64,000 nucleotides of DNA, taken from NCBI GenBank assembly GCA_016713245.1, contig JADJPM010000005.1, forward strand, positions 620,001 through 684,000, written 5' to 3'. How positions within the stretch are numbered: the stretch's first letter is position 1; each line of letters starts with the position of its first letter. The translations under genes were made by a program, and so were the position numbers. The DNA comes from Verrucomicrobiaceae bacterium (GTDB taxonomy: Bacteria; Verrucomicrobiota; Verrucomicrobiia; Verrucomicrobiales; Verrucomicrobiaceae). The notes beneath the pieces were generated by a model. That model saw nothing but the letters and a program-made list of their open reading frames with translations. It had not been told where the DNA came from and did no database searches. Positions 54,437-62,531 of this stretch are shown piece after piece.

Positions 54437-54748
54437 TTACTTGTTCATGTCGAGGTTATCGATGTCGGAGTTGCCGCCGGCACCGGTGTCGAACATGACT
54501 TTGGTGATGATGAAGGCGAGGCCGCCGATGCCAGCACCCACGAGTCCGTAGAGCACACGCTCAGTCTGCCCCATCATGAACATGACAGCGGAGAAAAGCA
54601 GGCCGCCGAAGGCGAGCACAAGACCCACGAGGTTGAGAATGTTGATGATACCACTGAATTTATCGGTGAGGTCGCTGGAGGCGGCCGCCAGAGGCATGGT
54701 GAAGCGCAGCATGTTGGCACCGAAGGTGGCGATGGCGATGGAGTTCAT
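54437..54748 (-). CDS. virB2: VirB2-like pilin subunit
   Basis: 103 residues: a short N-terminus without classical cleavage site, two spans (IINILNLVGLVLAFGGLLFSA, abbreviated at its end, and LYGLVGAGIGGLAFIITKV) joined by a short MGQTERV loop, and an acidic tail (GGNSDIDNLDMNK). This is the hairpin build of VirB2/TrbC subunits. It is the first gene of the secretion operon; the island promoter motif lies 63 nt upstream. Confidence 0.75.
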   Translation of the reverse strand: MNSIAIATFGANMLRFTMPLAAASSDLTDKFSGIINILNLVGLVLAFGGLLFSAVMFMMGQTERVLYGLVGAGIGGLAFIITKVMFDTGAGGNSDIDNLDMNK

Positions 54749-54811
54749 TAGATGAGGTGAGTTTGATGTTAGGGTTCGTAGCTTGCGGGCGCACGGCCTT
54801 CTGCTGGACGG

Positions 54812-54840
54812 GATTATCCGGTCCCGCGATGTCTGTGACA
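54812..54840 (-). promoter_or_regulatory. Island promoter motif, site for the secretion operon
   Basis: Minus-strand TGTCACA, 14 nt, GGATAAT, ending 63 nt before the virB2 ATG at 54748. The TGTCACA box is also half of a small palindrome (GTCTG, 3 nt, CAGAC). Confidence 0.78.
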
Positions 54841-54874
54841 GACTTTTTCACCTCACTTTCATCGAGAGCTGATT

Positions 54875-55618
54875 TCAGCTCACCAGCGCCCCGCGCAGCG
54901 AGGCCAGTTCTTCCTGCACCGAGGCCTCAGTAGGGGAAGAAAGCGTGCCGGCCACAATATCCCGCATGATCTCACGAAAACGCCGGCGAAGGCGTGACAC
55001 CGCCTGCCGCACCGCGTCATGCGTCATCCCGAGCTGGGCCGCCAGCTCCGCATCGCTACCTGAGACAGCCATCGTTGGATCGAGCCGGGGGCGCAGGAAC
55101 TGAAACTGCTGCGCTTTGCCCGCCGCTTCCTGCTCCTGGGCCAGTTGATCCACCGCCGCCTCAATGATCCGCAGGGCACACATGCGCTGATACACGGACT
55201 CCGGCGTGCGATGGTCCGCAGGATCAATCTCCAGAGCGTCCTCAGCTTGCGAAGCTTCGATCGAGAGGATCTCCTTGCCACCTCCACGCTTCAGCGTGGC
55301 TGCCTGACGCTGCCAATGCTTGATGTGGCGTCCAAAGGCCGTCAGCAGATAGTTCCGCATCTTGCCGAGCGAAGCATCCGCCGCGGAGAAGAGATCCTTC
55401 TCCAAGGCGAAACCGAAAAAACTTTGCGTCAAATCCTCCGCATCTGCCGGAGACATGCCCTGATAGCGTGCATACGAGTAGATGGGCCGCCAGTAGATGC
55501 GGCACAGCTCCTCCAACGCCATCCGGCCGCGCGGCTCATCACCTCCATCACGCAGGGCCAGCACCATGCTCCACCGTGTGGCGGGAAAGGCTCCGTGCTG
55601 GGTGTGGGGCTGGCTCAT
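54875..55618 (-). CDS. ECF-type RNA polymerase sigma factor
   Basis: 247 residues from the ATG at 55618. FPATRWSMVLAL and IYWRPIYSYARYQGMSPADAEDLTQSFF form region 2 of the Planctomycete/Verrucomicrobial ECF family; LGMTHDAVRQAVSRLRRRF is the region 4 helix-turn-helix. A long insert with a basic stretch (RQAATLKRGGGKEI) separates them. Such sigma factors are often genetically linked to Ser/Thr kinases, as here: a kinase gene starts 166 bp away in the opposite direction. It lies directly upstream of the secretion operon, reading in the same direction, and is a candidate for recognising the shared island promoter; that is inference. Confidence 0.9.
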   Translation of the reverse strand: MSQPHTQHGAFPATRWSMVLALRDGGDEPRGRMALEELCRIYWRPIYSYARYQGMSPADAEDLTQSFFGFALEKDLFSAADASLGKMRNYLLTAFGRHIKHWQRQAATLKRGGGKEILSIEASQAEDALEIDPADHRTPESVYQRMCALRIIEAAVDQLAQEQEAAGKAQQFQFLRPRLDPTMAVSGSDAELAAQLGMTHDAVRQAVSRLRRRFREIMRDIVAGTLSSPTEASVQEELASLRGALVS

Positions 55619-55688
55619 GGGCGGCCCATGTAATGAATTGGAATGCTTTCTGCGCAAGCCTCGCTGCGTAACGACCGAAAAAAATGCG

Positions 55689-55717
55689 CGTCACACTTCC
55701 TCTCAACTGGCTTAATT
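55689..55717 (+). promoter_or_regulatory. Weaker match to island promoter motif before kinase gene
   Basis: CGTCACA followed by GGCTTAAT, with TAAT in the same register as in the six better sites but GG shifted by one base. It ends 67 nt before the kinase ATG at 55785. Confidence 0.45.
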
Positions 55718-55784
55718 GATCGCATGCGGTTTTTGCGATAAGCACGACCGAGTCTTCACCCTAGCACCACCCTTCTGAGCCAGC

Positions 55785-57740
55785 ATGATCCCTCAAGGCA
55801 CACCGAGCCATCCAGATGACTCGCCACAGCCTTCTTCAAAGTCCTCCTCAGACTCCCTCCTTGGACTTGATCCTGTGGGACTACTCGATGGCGTGATTGG
55901 AGGTCACGCCTCAGATTGGACGCCCCCACCGGCACGCGAGTTGGAATCCGCGTTTCCCGGTTTCACCGGTTTCGAATTCCTCGACCGTGGAGCCATGGGC
56001 GCAGTTTATTCCGCCACCCAAGTCTCGCTCCAGCGCCGCGTGGCCATCAAAATTCTTCCGCCTGAATTCGGAGAGGACGAGGCCTTCGTCACCCGCTTCG
56101 AACAGGAGGCGCTGCTCCTGGCCAGGCTCCATCATCCACACATCGTCGCCGTGCATGATTTTGGCCGCAGCAGGCAGGGCGGCCTGTACATCGTGATGGA
56201 ATATGTGAACGGCACCTCCCTGCTGGAAATCATTCAGCACCGTCGCCTAGAGGTGGCCGAGGTCTTGGAGATCATTCACCAAACCTGCCTTGCACTCCAG
56301 TTTGCGCATGATCACGGCGTCGTGCATCGCGATATCAAGCCCACCAACATCCTCATCGACGACCGAAAACGCGTCCGTGTGGCTGATTTTGGCCTGGCGA
56401 AACTTCATCTCAAAGAACACGGCACTCATTCCGCTATCCAGAGCAGCCTCGGCGGCACGCCTGTGTATGCCGCGCCAGAGCAGATGCGGCGAAATGCCAC
56501 GGTGGATCATCGCTGTGACCTCTACAGCACCGGAGTCACCATGTATGAACTGCTCACAGGCAGCCTCCCCGTGGGCAATTTCGACCCGCCATCCAAAAAA
56601 GCCTCCACTCCAGCGCTCCTAGATAAAATCGTGCTCAAGGCCATGCGGGAGAATCCAGATGAGCGGCACCAAAAGGCCTCCGAACTGGTAGAAGACATCG
56701 AGAGCGCCTCCCGCCGGCTTTCCACACCGGTCCTAAACCGAGCCATCTCGCAGCGTCCTATCGTTTCGATGATGACCACAGTCATCGTCACCGCCTGCTT
56801 CATCTTCCTTTTCGGGGAGATTAACAAGCAGGTGCTCCGCAGCAAGCCAGTGACCCGCGCGAATATCCTGCCGCCGAGCCATGCGCTGCTCCATCTGAAC
56901 GCGGATTTTTACATTCTGAATCACCCCATGAGTTGGGATGACGCCCAGGACTTTGCCATGCAGCAGAAGGATCTGCATCTCGCTAGCCTGCATTCCTCCG
57001 CCGAAGTCGTCGAGGTCGTGCGCAGTCTCCACGAGAAAAACATCGTCTCTCCCGCGTGGATTGGCGGCCGCATGCAAGAGAACAGCGGTACCCTCGAATG
57101 GTCCGATGGTAGCCCTGTTGATTTTGAGACTTGGATGCCCACAGCAGAGGATCTCCCGCTGGTGATCACCGAAGTGCAGCCAAGAAATACGCTCACATGG
57201 AAAACAGAAGAAGGTGCCACGCCTGACTGGATTGAGGTATTCAATCCCGGCACGAAACCCGTCAGTCTCCACGGCTGGCAGCTTCGTCATTTCGGCGGCG
57301 AAGGCACCTATGAAGGACGCCTCATGGCCGACAGTAACGATGCCAATACCTTCATCGGCCCTGGTGAATACCGCACCATCACCTGCGGCGTCGTCAAACA
57401 AAAGGGCTTTCTCCACTTCAACTTCTCCCTCGATGCTGAATTCGGGCGCATTAGTTGGTCAGATCCGCGAGGACGAGTGATCCAGGCCTTTGATCGCTCA
57501 TGGAAGAGCATGCCGGCCGATGTTGCCTTGATCTCAGACTCCACCGGCATGCAGTGGGGATGGACACGCCTGGCCACCCCAGGAAAGCCCAACTCACCAC
57601 CTGATCGGCTAATCAAGGTGAACACAAAACCTGTTCCCAGCGCCGCCGCCGTGCTGCTTTTACCTGAATTCGAAGGCCGTTGGGCAGTGGACGCCATCAG
57701 CCGCAGGGCGGTGCCACTATTTAGAAAGAAGCGCTCGTAG
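55785..57740 (+). CDS. Transmembrane Ser/Thr kinase with C-type-lectin-like and lamin-tail domains
   Basis: 651 residues. Kinase domain about 62-315 with Lys89, HRDIKPTN from 181 and DFG from 201; the glycine loop is atypical (LDRGAMGAVY). One span near 327-345 (SMMTTVIVTACFIFLFG). The outer part has a C-type-lectin-like domain (about 375-450: MSWDDAQDFAMQQ, then PAWIGGRMQENSGTLEWSDG) and a lamin-tail-like domain (about 460-605: DWIEVFNPGTKPVSLHGWQL). The outer domains suggest a surface sensor for carbohydrate or protein. It diverges from the ECF sigma gene, so the pair may form a signalling unit for the island. Confidence 0.87.
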   Translation: MIPQGTPSHPDDSPQPSSKSSSDSLLGLDPVGLLDGVIGGHASDWTPPPARELESAFPGFTGFEFLDRGAMGAVYSATQVSLQRRVAIKILPPEFGEDEAFVTRFEQEALLLARLHHPHIVAVHDFGRSRQGGLYIVMEYVNGTSLLEIIQHRRLEVAEVLEIIHQTCLALQFAHDHGVVHRDIKPTNILIDDRKRVRVADFGLAKLHLKEHGTHSAIQSSLGGTPVYAAPEQMRRNATVDHRCDLYSTGVTMYELLTGSLPVGNFDPPSKKASTPALLDKIVLKAMRENPDERHQKASELVEDIESASRRLSTPVLNRAISQRPIVSMMTTVIVTACFIFLFGEINKQVLRSKPVTRANILPPSHALLHLNADFYILNHPMSWDDAQDFAMQQKDLHLASLHSSAEVVEVVRSLHEKNIVSPAWIGGRMQENSGTLEWSDGSPVDFETWMPTAEDLPLVITEVQPRNTLTWKTEEGATPDWIEVFNPGTKPVSLHGWQLRHFGGEGTYEGRLMADSNDANTFIGPGEYRTITCGVVKQKGFLHFNFSLDAEFGRISWSDPRGRVIQAFDRSWKSMPADVALISDSTGMQWGWTRLATPGKPNSPPDRLIKVNTKPVPSAAAVLLLPEFEGRWAVDAISRRAVPLFRKKRS

Positions 57741-57807
57741 TGCAGGGCTGGCATTGCCACTTCTCAATCACCGCATAAGGAGTGCAGCGGTTGCCTCGCA
57801 GCCCAAC

Positions 57808-58347
57808 ATGGACACCAAGCCCGCCATCCGCCAGCGCATGCGCCAGCTTCTTCGTGAAGTCACGACGGAGGCAAACACCACGCTCATCTCGTCGCTGAAG
57901 CAGCACGCTACCTCGTGGCCCTCGAATCAAACCGTCGCCATCTACGGTGGCCTTCGCGGGGAGCCGGATCTCATCGGCGGGTTTCTTCCCTGGCTCATCG
58001 AGCACGGCCACCAAGCCGCCCTCTTTGCCATCGAGGCCGAATACCTCGCGCCACGCCACATCCGCCACGAAGCCGACCTCATCCGCAGCAGCCTCGGAGC
58101 CTGGGAACCACGCGAAACGTGCCCGCCGCTCGACATCGCTGATCTTGACCTCATCCTCGTGCCCGGCATCGCTTTCTCATCGAAGCATCTCACACGCCTC
58201 GGACGCGGCGGCGGCTACTACGATAGGCTTTTGGCCCACCCGCAGTGCCGCGCCCGCCGCATCGCGTTAGCTCACTGCTTTCAACTACTCGATGATTTGC
58301 CGGTCGAGGCACATGATGAGCATGTGCATGAGATCATCGTCGGATGA
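57808..58347 (+). CDS. 5-formyltetrahydrofolate cyclo-ligase
   Basis: 179 residues from the ATG at 57808. It converts 5-formyl-THF to 5,10-methenyl-THF with ATP in cytosolic one-carbon metabolism. The C-terminal family signature is complete: LVPGIAFSSKHLTRLGRG followed by GGYYDRLL. The basic N-terminus (RQRMRQLLREV) is also normal. The gene is 67 bp downstream of the kinase and looks like the boundary back to core genes. Confidence 0.92.
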   Translation: MDTKPAIRQRMRQLLREVTTEANTTLISSLKQHATSWPSNQTVAIYGGLRGEPDLIGGFLPWLIEHGHQAALFAIEAEYLAPRHIRHEADLIRSSLGAWEPRETCPPLDIADLDLILVPGIAFSSKHLTRLGRGGGYYDRLLAHPQCRARRIALAHCFQLLDDLPVEAHDEHVHEIIVG

Positions 58348-58391
58348 AGACCCTCACCGTCAAAAAGGTCAATCCGGTCAACAAGGTCACC

Positions 58392-59783
58392 TCACACCGC
58401 ATCAAACACCTTCCCGGGATTCAGCAGGCCCTGCGGATCGAGCGCCTTCTTCACGGTGCGCATCAGCTCAAAGCTCCCCTCACCTAGCTGACGCCTCAAA
58501 AAGCCCTTTTTGGCCAAACCCACGCCATGCTCGCCGGTGACGGTTCCGCCGAGTTTGAGCGTCTCATCGACGATCTCTTCCAGCGCCGCTTCCACACGAT
58601 GCATTTCCTCGTGATCGCGTTCGTTCGTCAAAAAGGTCGGATGCAGATTGCCATCACCGAGATGGCCAAAGGTGCCGATGAGCAGGTTATGACGCTGGGC
58701 GACCTCGTTGATGAAGCTCACCATGCGAGCCAGCTCGCTGCGTGGCACCGTCACATCTTCGAGGATCGTGGTCGGACGCACGCGGGCGAGCGCGGAGAAG
58801 GCATTGCGCCGTGCAGCGGCCAGTTTCGCGCCTTCTTGTTCGTTTTCGGCAGCTCGCACCTCGCTGGCACCATTCGCACGAGCCAGCGCCATCATCTGCG
58901 CGGCTTCTTCTTCGACGACGACGGGATGCCCGTCCGTCTCCATCAGCACCACGGCCTCCACATCCGTCGGCAGGCCGATTTTGGAGTAATCCTCCACGCA
59001 GCGCACCGTCATCTTATCGAGGAACTCCAGCGTGCAGGGAATGATCTTCGCCGCGATGATCGCTGAGATCGTCTCGGCGGCCTTCTCCATCGAATCGTAG
59101 AGCGCCAGCATCGTTTTGCGGGCCTTCGGACGCGGCAGCACCTTCAACAAGACCTCGGTGATGATACCCAGCGTGCCCTCACTGCCGACGAAGAGGTCCT
59201 TCATCGAATAACCGGCCACGTCTTTGACGCATTTGTTGCCGAGGAAGGTCACCGTGCCGTCAGGCAGCACCACTTCGATGCCCATGACATAATCTCGTGT
59301 CACGCCGTATTTGAGGCCTCGAAGGCCGCCGGAGTTCTCCGCGACGTTGCCGCCGATGGTGGAGATCTTCATCGAACCGGGATCAGGCGGATAAAACAGG
59401 CCGACCTTCGCGCAGGCATCGTCGATCTCCTTCGTGATCACGCCGCTTTGGGCACGCAGCGTGAGGTTTTTCTCATCCAGCTCGATCAGCTTGTCCATCC
59501 GCACCAGGCAAAGCACCAGGCAGCCCGCCAGCGGCACGCTTCCGCCACTCAGACCCGTGCCGCTGCCGCGAGTGACCACCGGCACGCTTTTGTCACGCGC
59601 CAGCTTCACACACGCCGCCACTTCAGCCGTCGTCAGCGGAAACACCACCGCGCCAGGCCGCTGCTTCAGCGCCGCCGTGCCATCAAATGAATACGGCACG
59701 ATGTCCTCGTCCCGCGTGAGCACACGCTCCGCGCTGACGATCTGCTTCAACGATTCCACAAAGGCTGCATCGACCTGGTTCAT
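58392..59783 (-). CDS. glcD: FAD-linked oxidase, GlcD/D-lactate dehydrogenase type
   Basis: 463 residues from the ATG at 59783. FAD-binding PCMH domain with VVTRGSGTGLSGGSVPL, PPDPGSMKISTIGGNVAENS and GLKYGVTRDYVMGIEVVLP; C-terminal FAD-oxidase domain with FGHLGDGNLHPTF and GEHGVGLAKKGFL. These are the hallmarks of GlcD (glycolate) and D-lactate dehydrogenases; the substrate cannot be separated by eye. No glcE/glcF partners are next to it. A longer upstream reading overlaps manA-like gene's promoter side and is rejected. Confidence 0.88.
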   Translation of the reverse strand: MNQVDAAFVESLKQIVSAERVLTRDEDIVPYSFDGTAALKQRPGAVVFPLTTAEVAACVKLARDKSVPVVTRGSGTGLSGGSVPLAGCLVLCLVRMDKLIELDEKNLTLRAQSGVITKEIDDACAKVGLFYPPDPGSMKISTIGGNVAENSGGLRGLKYGVTRDYVMGIEVVLPDGTVTFLGNKCVKDVAGYSMKDLFVGSEGTLGIITEVLLKVLPRPKARKTMLALYDSMEKAAETISAIIAAKIIPCTLEFLDKMTVRCVEDYSKIGLPTDVEAVVLMETDGHPVVVEEEAAQMMALARANGASEVRAAENEQEGAKLAAARRNAFSALARVRPTTILEDVTVPRSELARMVSFINEVAQRHNLLIGTFGHLGDGNLHPTFLTNERDHEEMHRVEAALEEIVDETLKLGGTVTGEHGVGLAKKGFLRRQLGEGSFELMRTVKKALDPQGLLNPGKVFDAV

Positions 59784-59842
59784 GCGTCCATCATGGCAAG
59801 TCCCCCTTGCACCGTCAACGCGCCCCGTGCTTTGGTACACAG

Positions 59843-60778
59843 ATGAACTTCTCCCACCCCCTCCGCTTCTCGCCTTTTTACCAATCCCGCGTCTGGGGTG
59901 GCCGTCGTTTGGAGACCGTGCTTCACCGCACGCTGCCGGATGCCACCACACCTTTCGGCGAAGCTTGGGAAGTCAGCGACCGCCCCGAGGCGATGAGCAC
60001 CACCGCCGAGGGCGTGACCTTGAACGACTTGTGGCAAAACCACCGCGTCGAGGTCTTTGGCGGTCTGAAGAGCGATTCGCCCTGTTTTCCGCTGCTGATG
60101 AAGATTCTCGATGCCTGCGATGATCTTTCCATCCAGGTCCATCCACCGGCTCATCGCGCCGCCGCGCTCGGTGGCGATCCGAAAACGGAAATGTGGTTCA
60201 TCGCCCATGCCGATCCGTGTGCCAAAATCTACGCCGGGCTCAAACAAGGCGTCACCCGTGCTCAATTCGATGCCGCCCTGCAAAACGGCACACTCGCCGA
60301 GGTCGTGCATGTGATCCATCCACGCACTGGCGACTGCCTTTTCATCCCCAGCGGTCGCATTCACGCCATCGGGGCCGGTCTGCTGATCTATGAGATCCAG
60401 CAAAACAGCGATACGACCTACCGCGTCTTCGATTGGAACCGCGTCGGACTCGATGGGAAACCCCGTCAGCTCCACATCGCCGAGTCACTGGCCTCGATTG
60501 ACTTCTCTGACTTCGAACCTGCCATGCAGCCCGCCGTCACGAACGGCACGCTGGTGAGCTGCGAGTTCTTCGACGTGCGCCTTTGCTCCACCACCGAGCA
60601 ACTTGGCCATGAAGGTGAAAACCTCACACTGGCCGTCACTCAAGGTCAGCTCGATCTCGCGGGCGAAACCTTCCGTGCGGGCGATTTTGCCATCATCCCT
60701 TCTTCGATGCTCGAAACCGCCCGCCGCATCACCTCGAGCAGCGATGACGCTCAGTGGCTGGAAATTCGCATTCCATGA
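59843..60778 (+). CDS. manA: Mannose-6-phosphate isomerase, class I
   Basis: 311 residues from the ATG at 59843. It interconverts mannose-6-phosphate and fructose-6-phosphate with zinc. SRVWGGRRLETVL, WEVSDRPEAMS, LLMKILDACDDLSIQVHP (zinc ligands in the QVHP segment), KTEMWFI, and CLFIPSGRIHAIGAGLLIYEIQQNSDTTYR (here in one run only as description of position about 175-205) are family landmarks. The length fits the short Bacillus-type enzyme. Its stop overlaps the next start (ATGA). Confidence 0.9.
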   Translation: MNFSHPLRFSPFYQSRVWGGRRLETVLHRTLPDATTPFGEAWEVSDRPEAMSTTAEGVTLNDLWQNHRVEVFGGLKSDSPCFPLLMKILDACDDLSIQVHPPAHRAAALGGDPKTEMWFIAHADPCAKIYAGLKQGVTRAQFDAALQNGTLAEVVHVIHPRTGDCLFIPSGRIHAIGAGLLIYEIQQNSDTTYRVFDWNRVGLDGKPRQLHIAESLASIDFSDFEPAMQPAVTNGTLVSCEFFDVRLCSTTEQLGHEGENLTLAVTQGQLDLAGETFRAGDFAIIPSSMLETARRITSSSDDAQWLEIRIP

Positions 60779-61488
60779 GCACTCTGGATGTCCGCCAACA
60801 GCCGCAGCGTGCGCATGTGATGCGGCAACGCTGGGAAAAGCTGGCCTTCCTGCATTGGCGCTGGGATGCGGAGACCATCCAGCGCACGCTGCCCGCCGGT
60901 TTGACCGTCGATACCTTTCAAGGGGATGCCTGGCTGGCCATCGTGCCTTTTTACATGCGCGGCATCCGTCCGCGTTTTTGTCCGCCGGTGCCGGGAATCA
61001 GTGATTTCCTCGAACTCAACGTGCGCACCTACGTCCGCGATGCGCAGGGTCGGCATGGTGTGTGGTTCTACTCGCTCGATTGCGATCAACCGCTCGCCGT
61101 TTGGACGGCTCGGACGTTTTTTCACCTACCCTACCAGCATGCTCAAATGTCCGCGCCACAGGCCGATGGCTGGATCGACTACCAATGCCAGCGTCGAGGT
61201 GAATCGCCTTCACGCTTCCGCTACCGACTGGGTACCGAAACACGCCACGCCGTACCCGGCACCCTCGAATTCTTCCTCGCTGAGCGTTACCTGCTACTCT
61301 CCCAAACACCTCGCGGCCTTCGCTGCGGCCAGGTGCATCACACGCCCTATCCTTTGGCCGAGGTCGAACTCGACGCCTGGGACGTGAATCCACTCCTCCA
61401 AGCCGGTTTCGAGAACCCCAACCGCCCGCCGAATCACCTCATCGGCTCCCCCGGCGTGGATGTGAAGGTGTATGCGCTGACGAGATAG
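60775..61488 (+). CDS. DUF2071 (YqjF-like) protein
   Basis: 237 residues. WEKLAFLHWRWDAETIQRTL, LPAGLTVDTFQGDAWLAIVP and GVWFYSLDCDQPLAVWTAR are the typical sequence landmarks of the DUF2071 family (B. subtilis YqjF), whose function is unknown although the fold resembles acetoacetate decarboxylase. The start at 60775 overlaps the manA stop, so both are co-translated. Confidence 0.85.
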   Translation: MSTLDVRQQPQRAHVMRQRWEKLAFLHWRWDAETIQRTLPAGLTVDTFQGDAWLAIVPFYMRGIRPRFCPPVPGISDFLELNVRTYVRDAQGRHGVWFYSLDCDQPLAVWTARTFFHLPYQHAQMSAPQADGWIDYQCQRRGESPSRFRYRLGTETRHAVPGTLEFFLAERYLLLSQTPRGLRCGQVHHTPYPLAEVELDAWDVNPLLQAGFENPNRPPNHLIGSPGVDVKVYALTR

Positions 61489-61552
61489 CCAGGAGACATG
61501 CCTGGGTTTGTGGCGCTTGACTCTCCGAGTCTGGGAGGCAGCTTTGGACATC

Positions 61553-61825
61553 ATGAGTTCTGTTTCCTTTCCTCTGCCTGAACTTGGCTCCGACTGGGCC
61601 AAGGTGATCGAAGCCGTGCAACGCTTCGGCAGCGCGGAATTACGGACGCAAGCAGGCGAGACCTTTGAGTTCAAAAAGAAGGCTGCGGACAAGCCGACGC
61701 TCGCGGAACTCCGCGCACGACATGAGGCCCACTGCCAGAAACTCCGCGAACTGGGCAACCGTTCCGCACCGATGACAGAACAGGAGGAAGAGAGGTTCAA
61801 TAAAATCATCGCCGGCGAGCTATGA
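61553..61825 (+). CDS. Putative antitoxin of PIN-domain pair
   Basis: 90 residues from the ATG at 61553 (MSSVSFPLPEL). The N-terminal third resembles a Phd/VapB-like swapped-strand region (WAKVIEAVQRFGSAELRT, then GETFEFKKK), the rest is a charged helix. It overlaps the downstream PIN-domain gene by 4 bp, the usual antitoxin-first order. Identity as antitoxin is based mainly on context. Confidence 0.75.
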   Translation: MSSVSFPLPELGSDWAKVIEAVQRFGSAELRTQAGETFEFKKKAADKPTLAELRARHEAHCQKLRELGNRSAPMTEQEEERFNKIIAGEL

Positions 61826-62295
61826 CCACTTACCTCGACACCAATCTGCTGGTGAGACACTACCTGGATGTTGACGACGGCGTGGCGACAAACCTCCTCT
61901 TCATGGAACAAAACGAGGTTCCTTTTCCGATTACCGACCTGTTATGCTTGGAAGTGCGAAACGCCATCCAACGCATGGTTTATGAGTCCCGAACCGGCAG
62001 CGCACGGCGAACCACGCAAGAAGCCGCCTGGGCCGCCATCGCCCGCTTCGAGGAAGATTTGGAGGAGAACGTGCTTCTGCAAAGAGCAGCGATCCCGTTT
62101 CCCAGGCTTCAGCAGACCTTCAATACGCTTTCCGACCGCCACACAGCCAGACACGGCTTTCGCACCTACGACATCATGCATGTGGCCTCGGCGCTGCATC
62201 TGGGCTGCACCCGGTTTATGAGCTTTGACAAGAACGCGGTGTTGCTCGCCAAGTTGGAGAGTTTACTCACAAACTCACCGGCACCCCAGCTATGA
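61822..62295 (+). CDS. vapC: PIN-domain ribonuclease toxin (VapC-like)
   Basis: 157 residues. PIN-domain acidic residues: Asp in TYLDTNLLVRHY (residue 6), Glu in CLEVRNAI, Asp in FRTYDIMHVASAL and Asp in FMSFDKNAVLLA. These are metal ligands of VapC endoribonucleases. With the upstream gene it forms a type II toxin-antitoxin module. Confidence 0.87.
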   Translation: MTTYLDTNLLVRHYLDVDDGVATNLLFMEQNEVPFPITDLLCLEVRNAIQRMVYESRTGSARRTTQEAAWAAIARFEEDLEENVLLQRAAIPFPRLQQTFNTLSDRHTARHGFRTYDIMHVASALHLGCTRFMSFDKNAVLLAKLESLLTNSPAPQL

Positions 62296-62309
62296 GTTAA
62301 GCCGATATC

Positions 62310-62519
62310 ATGAGAAAAACGGTTCTAATCTGGCTGATGCAGCTACCCTCGCTGTGTCTCGCTGATCTGCAAAAAGCTGTCGCTCCACCACCTCCAGCCA
62401 CACCTCTGGATGGCCGTAACGCCATCGTGAGCCTGACCATTCAGTGGGCCTGGATTGTGATATCGCTGGCCGCGCTTGCCTGGATCATCTGGTGGGGAGT
62501 TCGAACGCGGCGGAGATGA
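62310..62519 (+). CDS. Small single-span protein, hypothetical
   Basis: 69 residues. A signal-like N-terminus (TVLIWLMQLPSLCLA), a proline-rich stretch (VAPPPPATPLDG) and one C-terminal span (AWIVISLAALAWIIWWGV) with a basic end. 15 bp after vapC. Not recognised, but the layout looks like a true small membrane protein. Confidence 0.5.
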   Translation: MRKTVLIWLMQLPSLCLADLQKAVAPPPPATPLDGRNAIVSLTIQWAWIVISLAALAWIIWWGVRTRRR

Positions 62520-62531
62520 ACAACAAGCCCA

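Noticed and set aside
54826..54850. Hairpin GTCTG-TGA-CAGAC followed by T5 as a rho-independent terminator
   Set aside because: The stem is only 5 bp, the T-run is on the plus strand where no gene ends, and half of it is the promoter's TGTCACA box.
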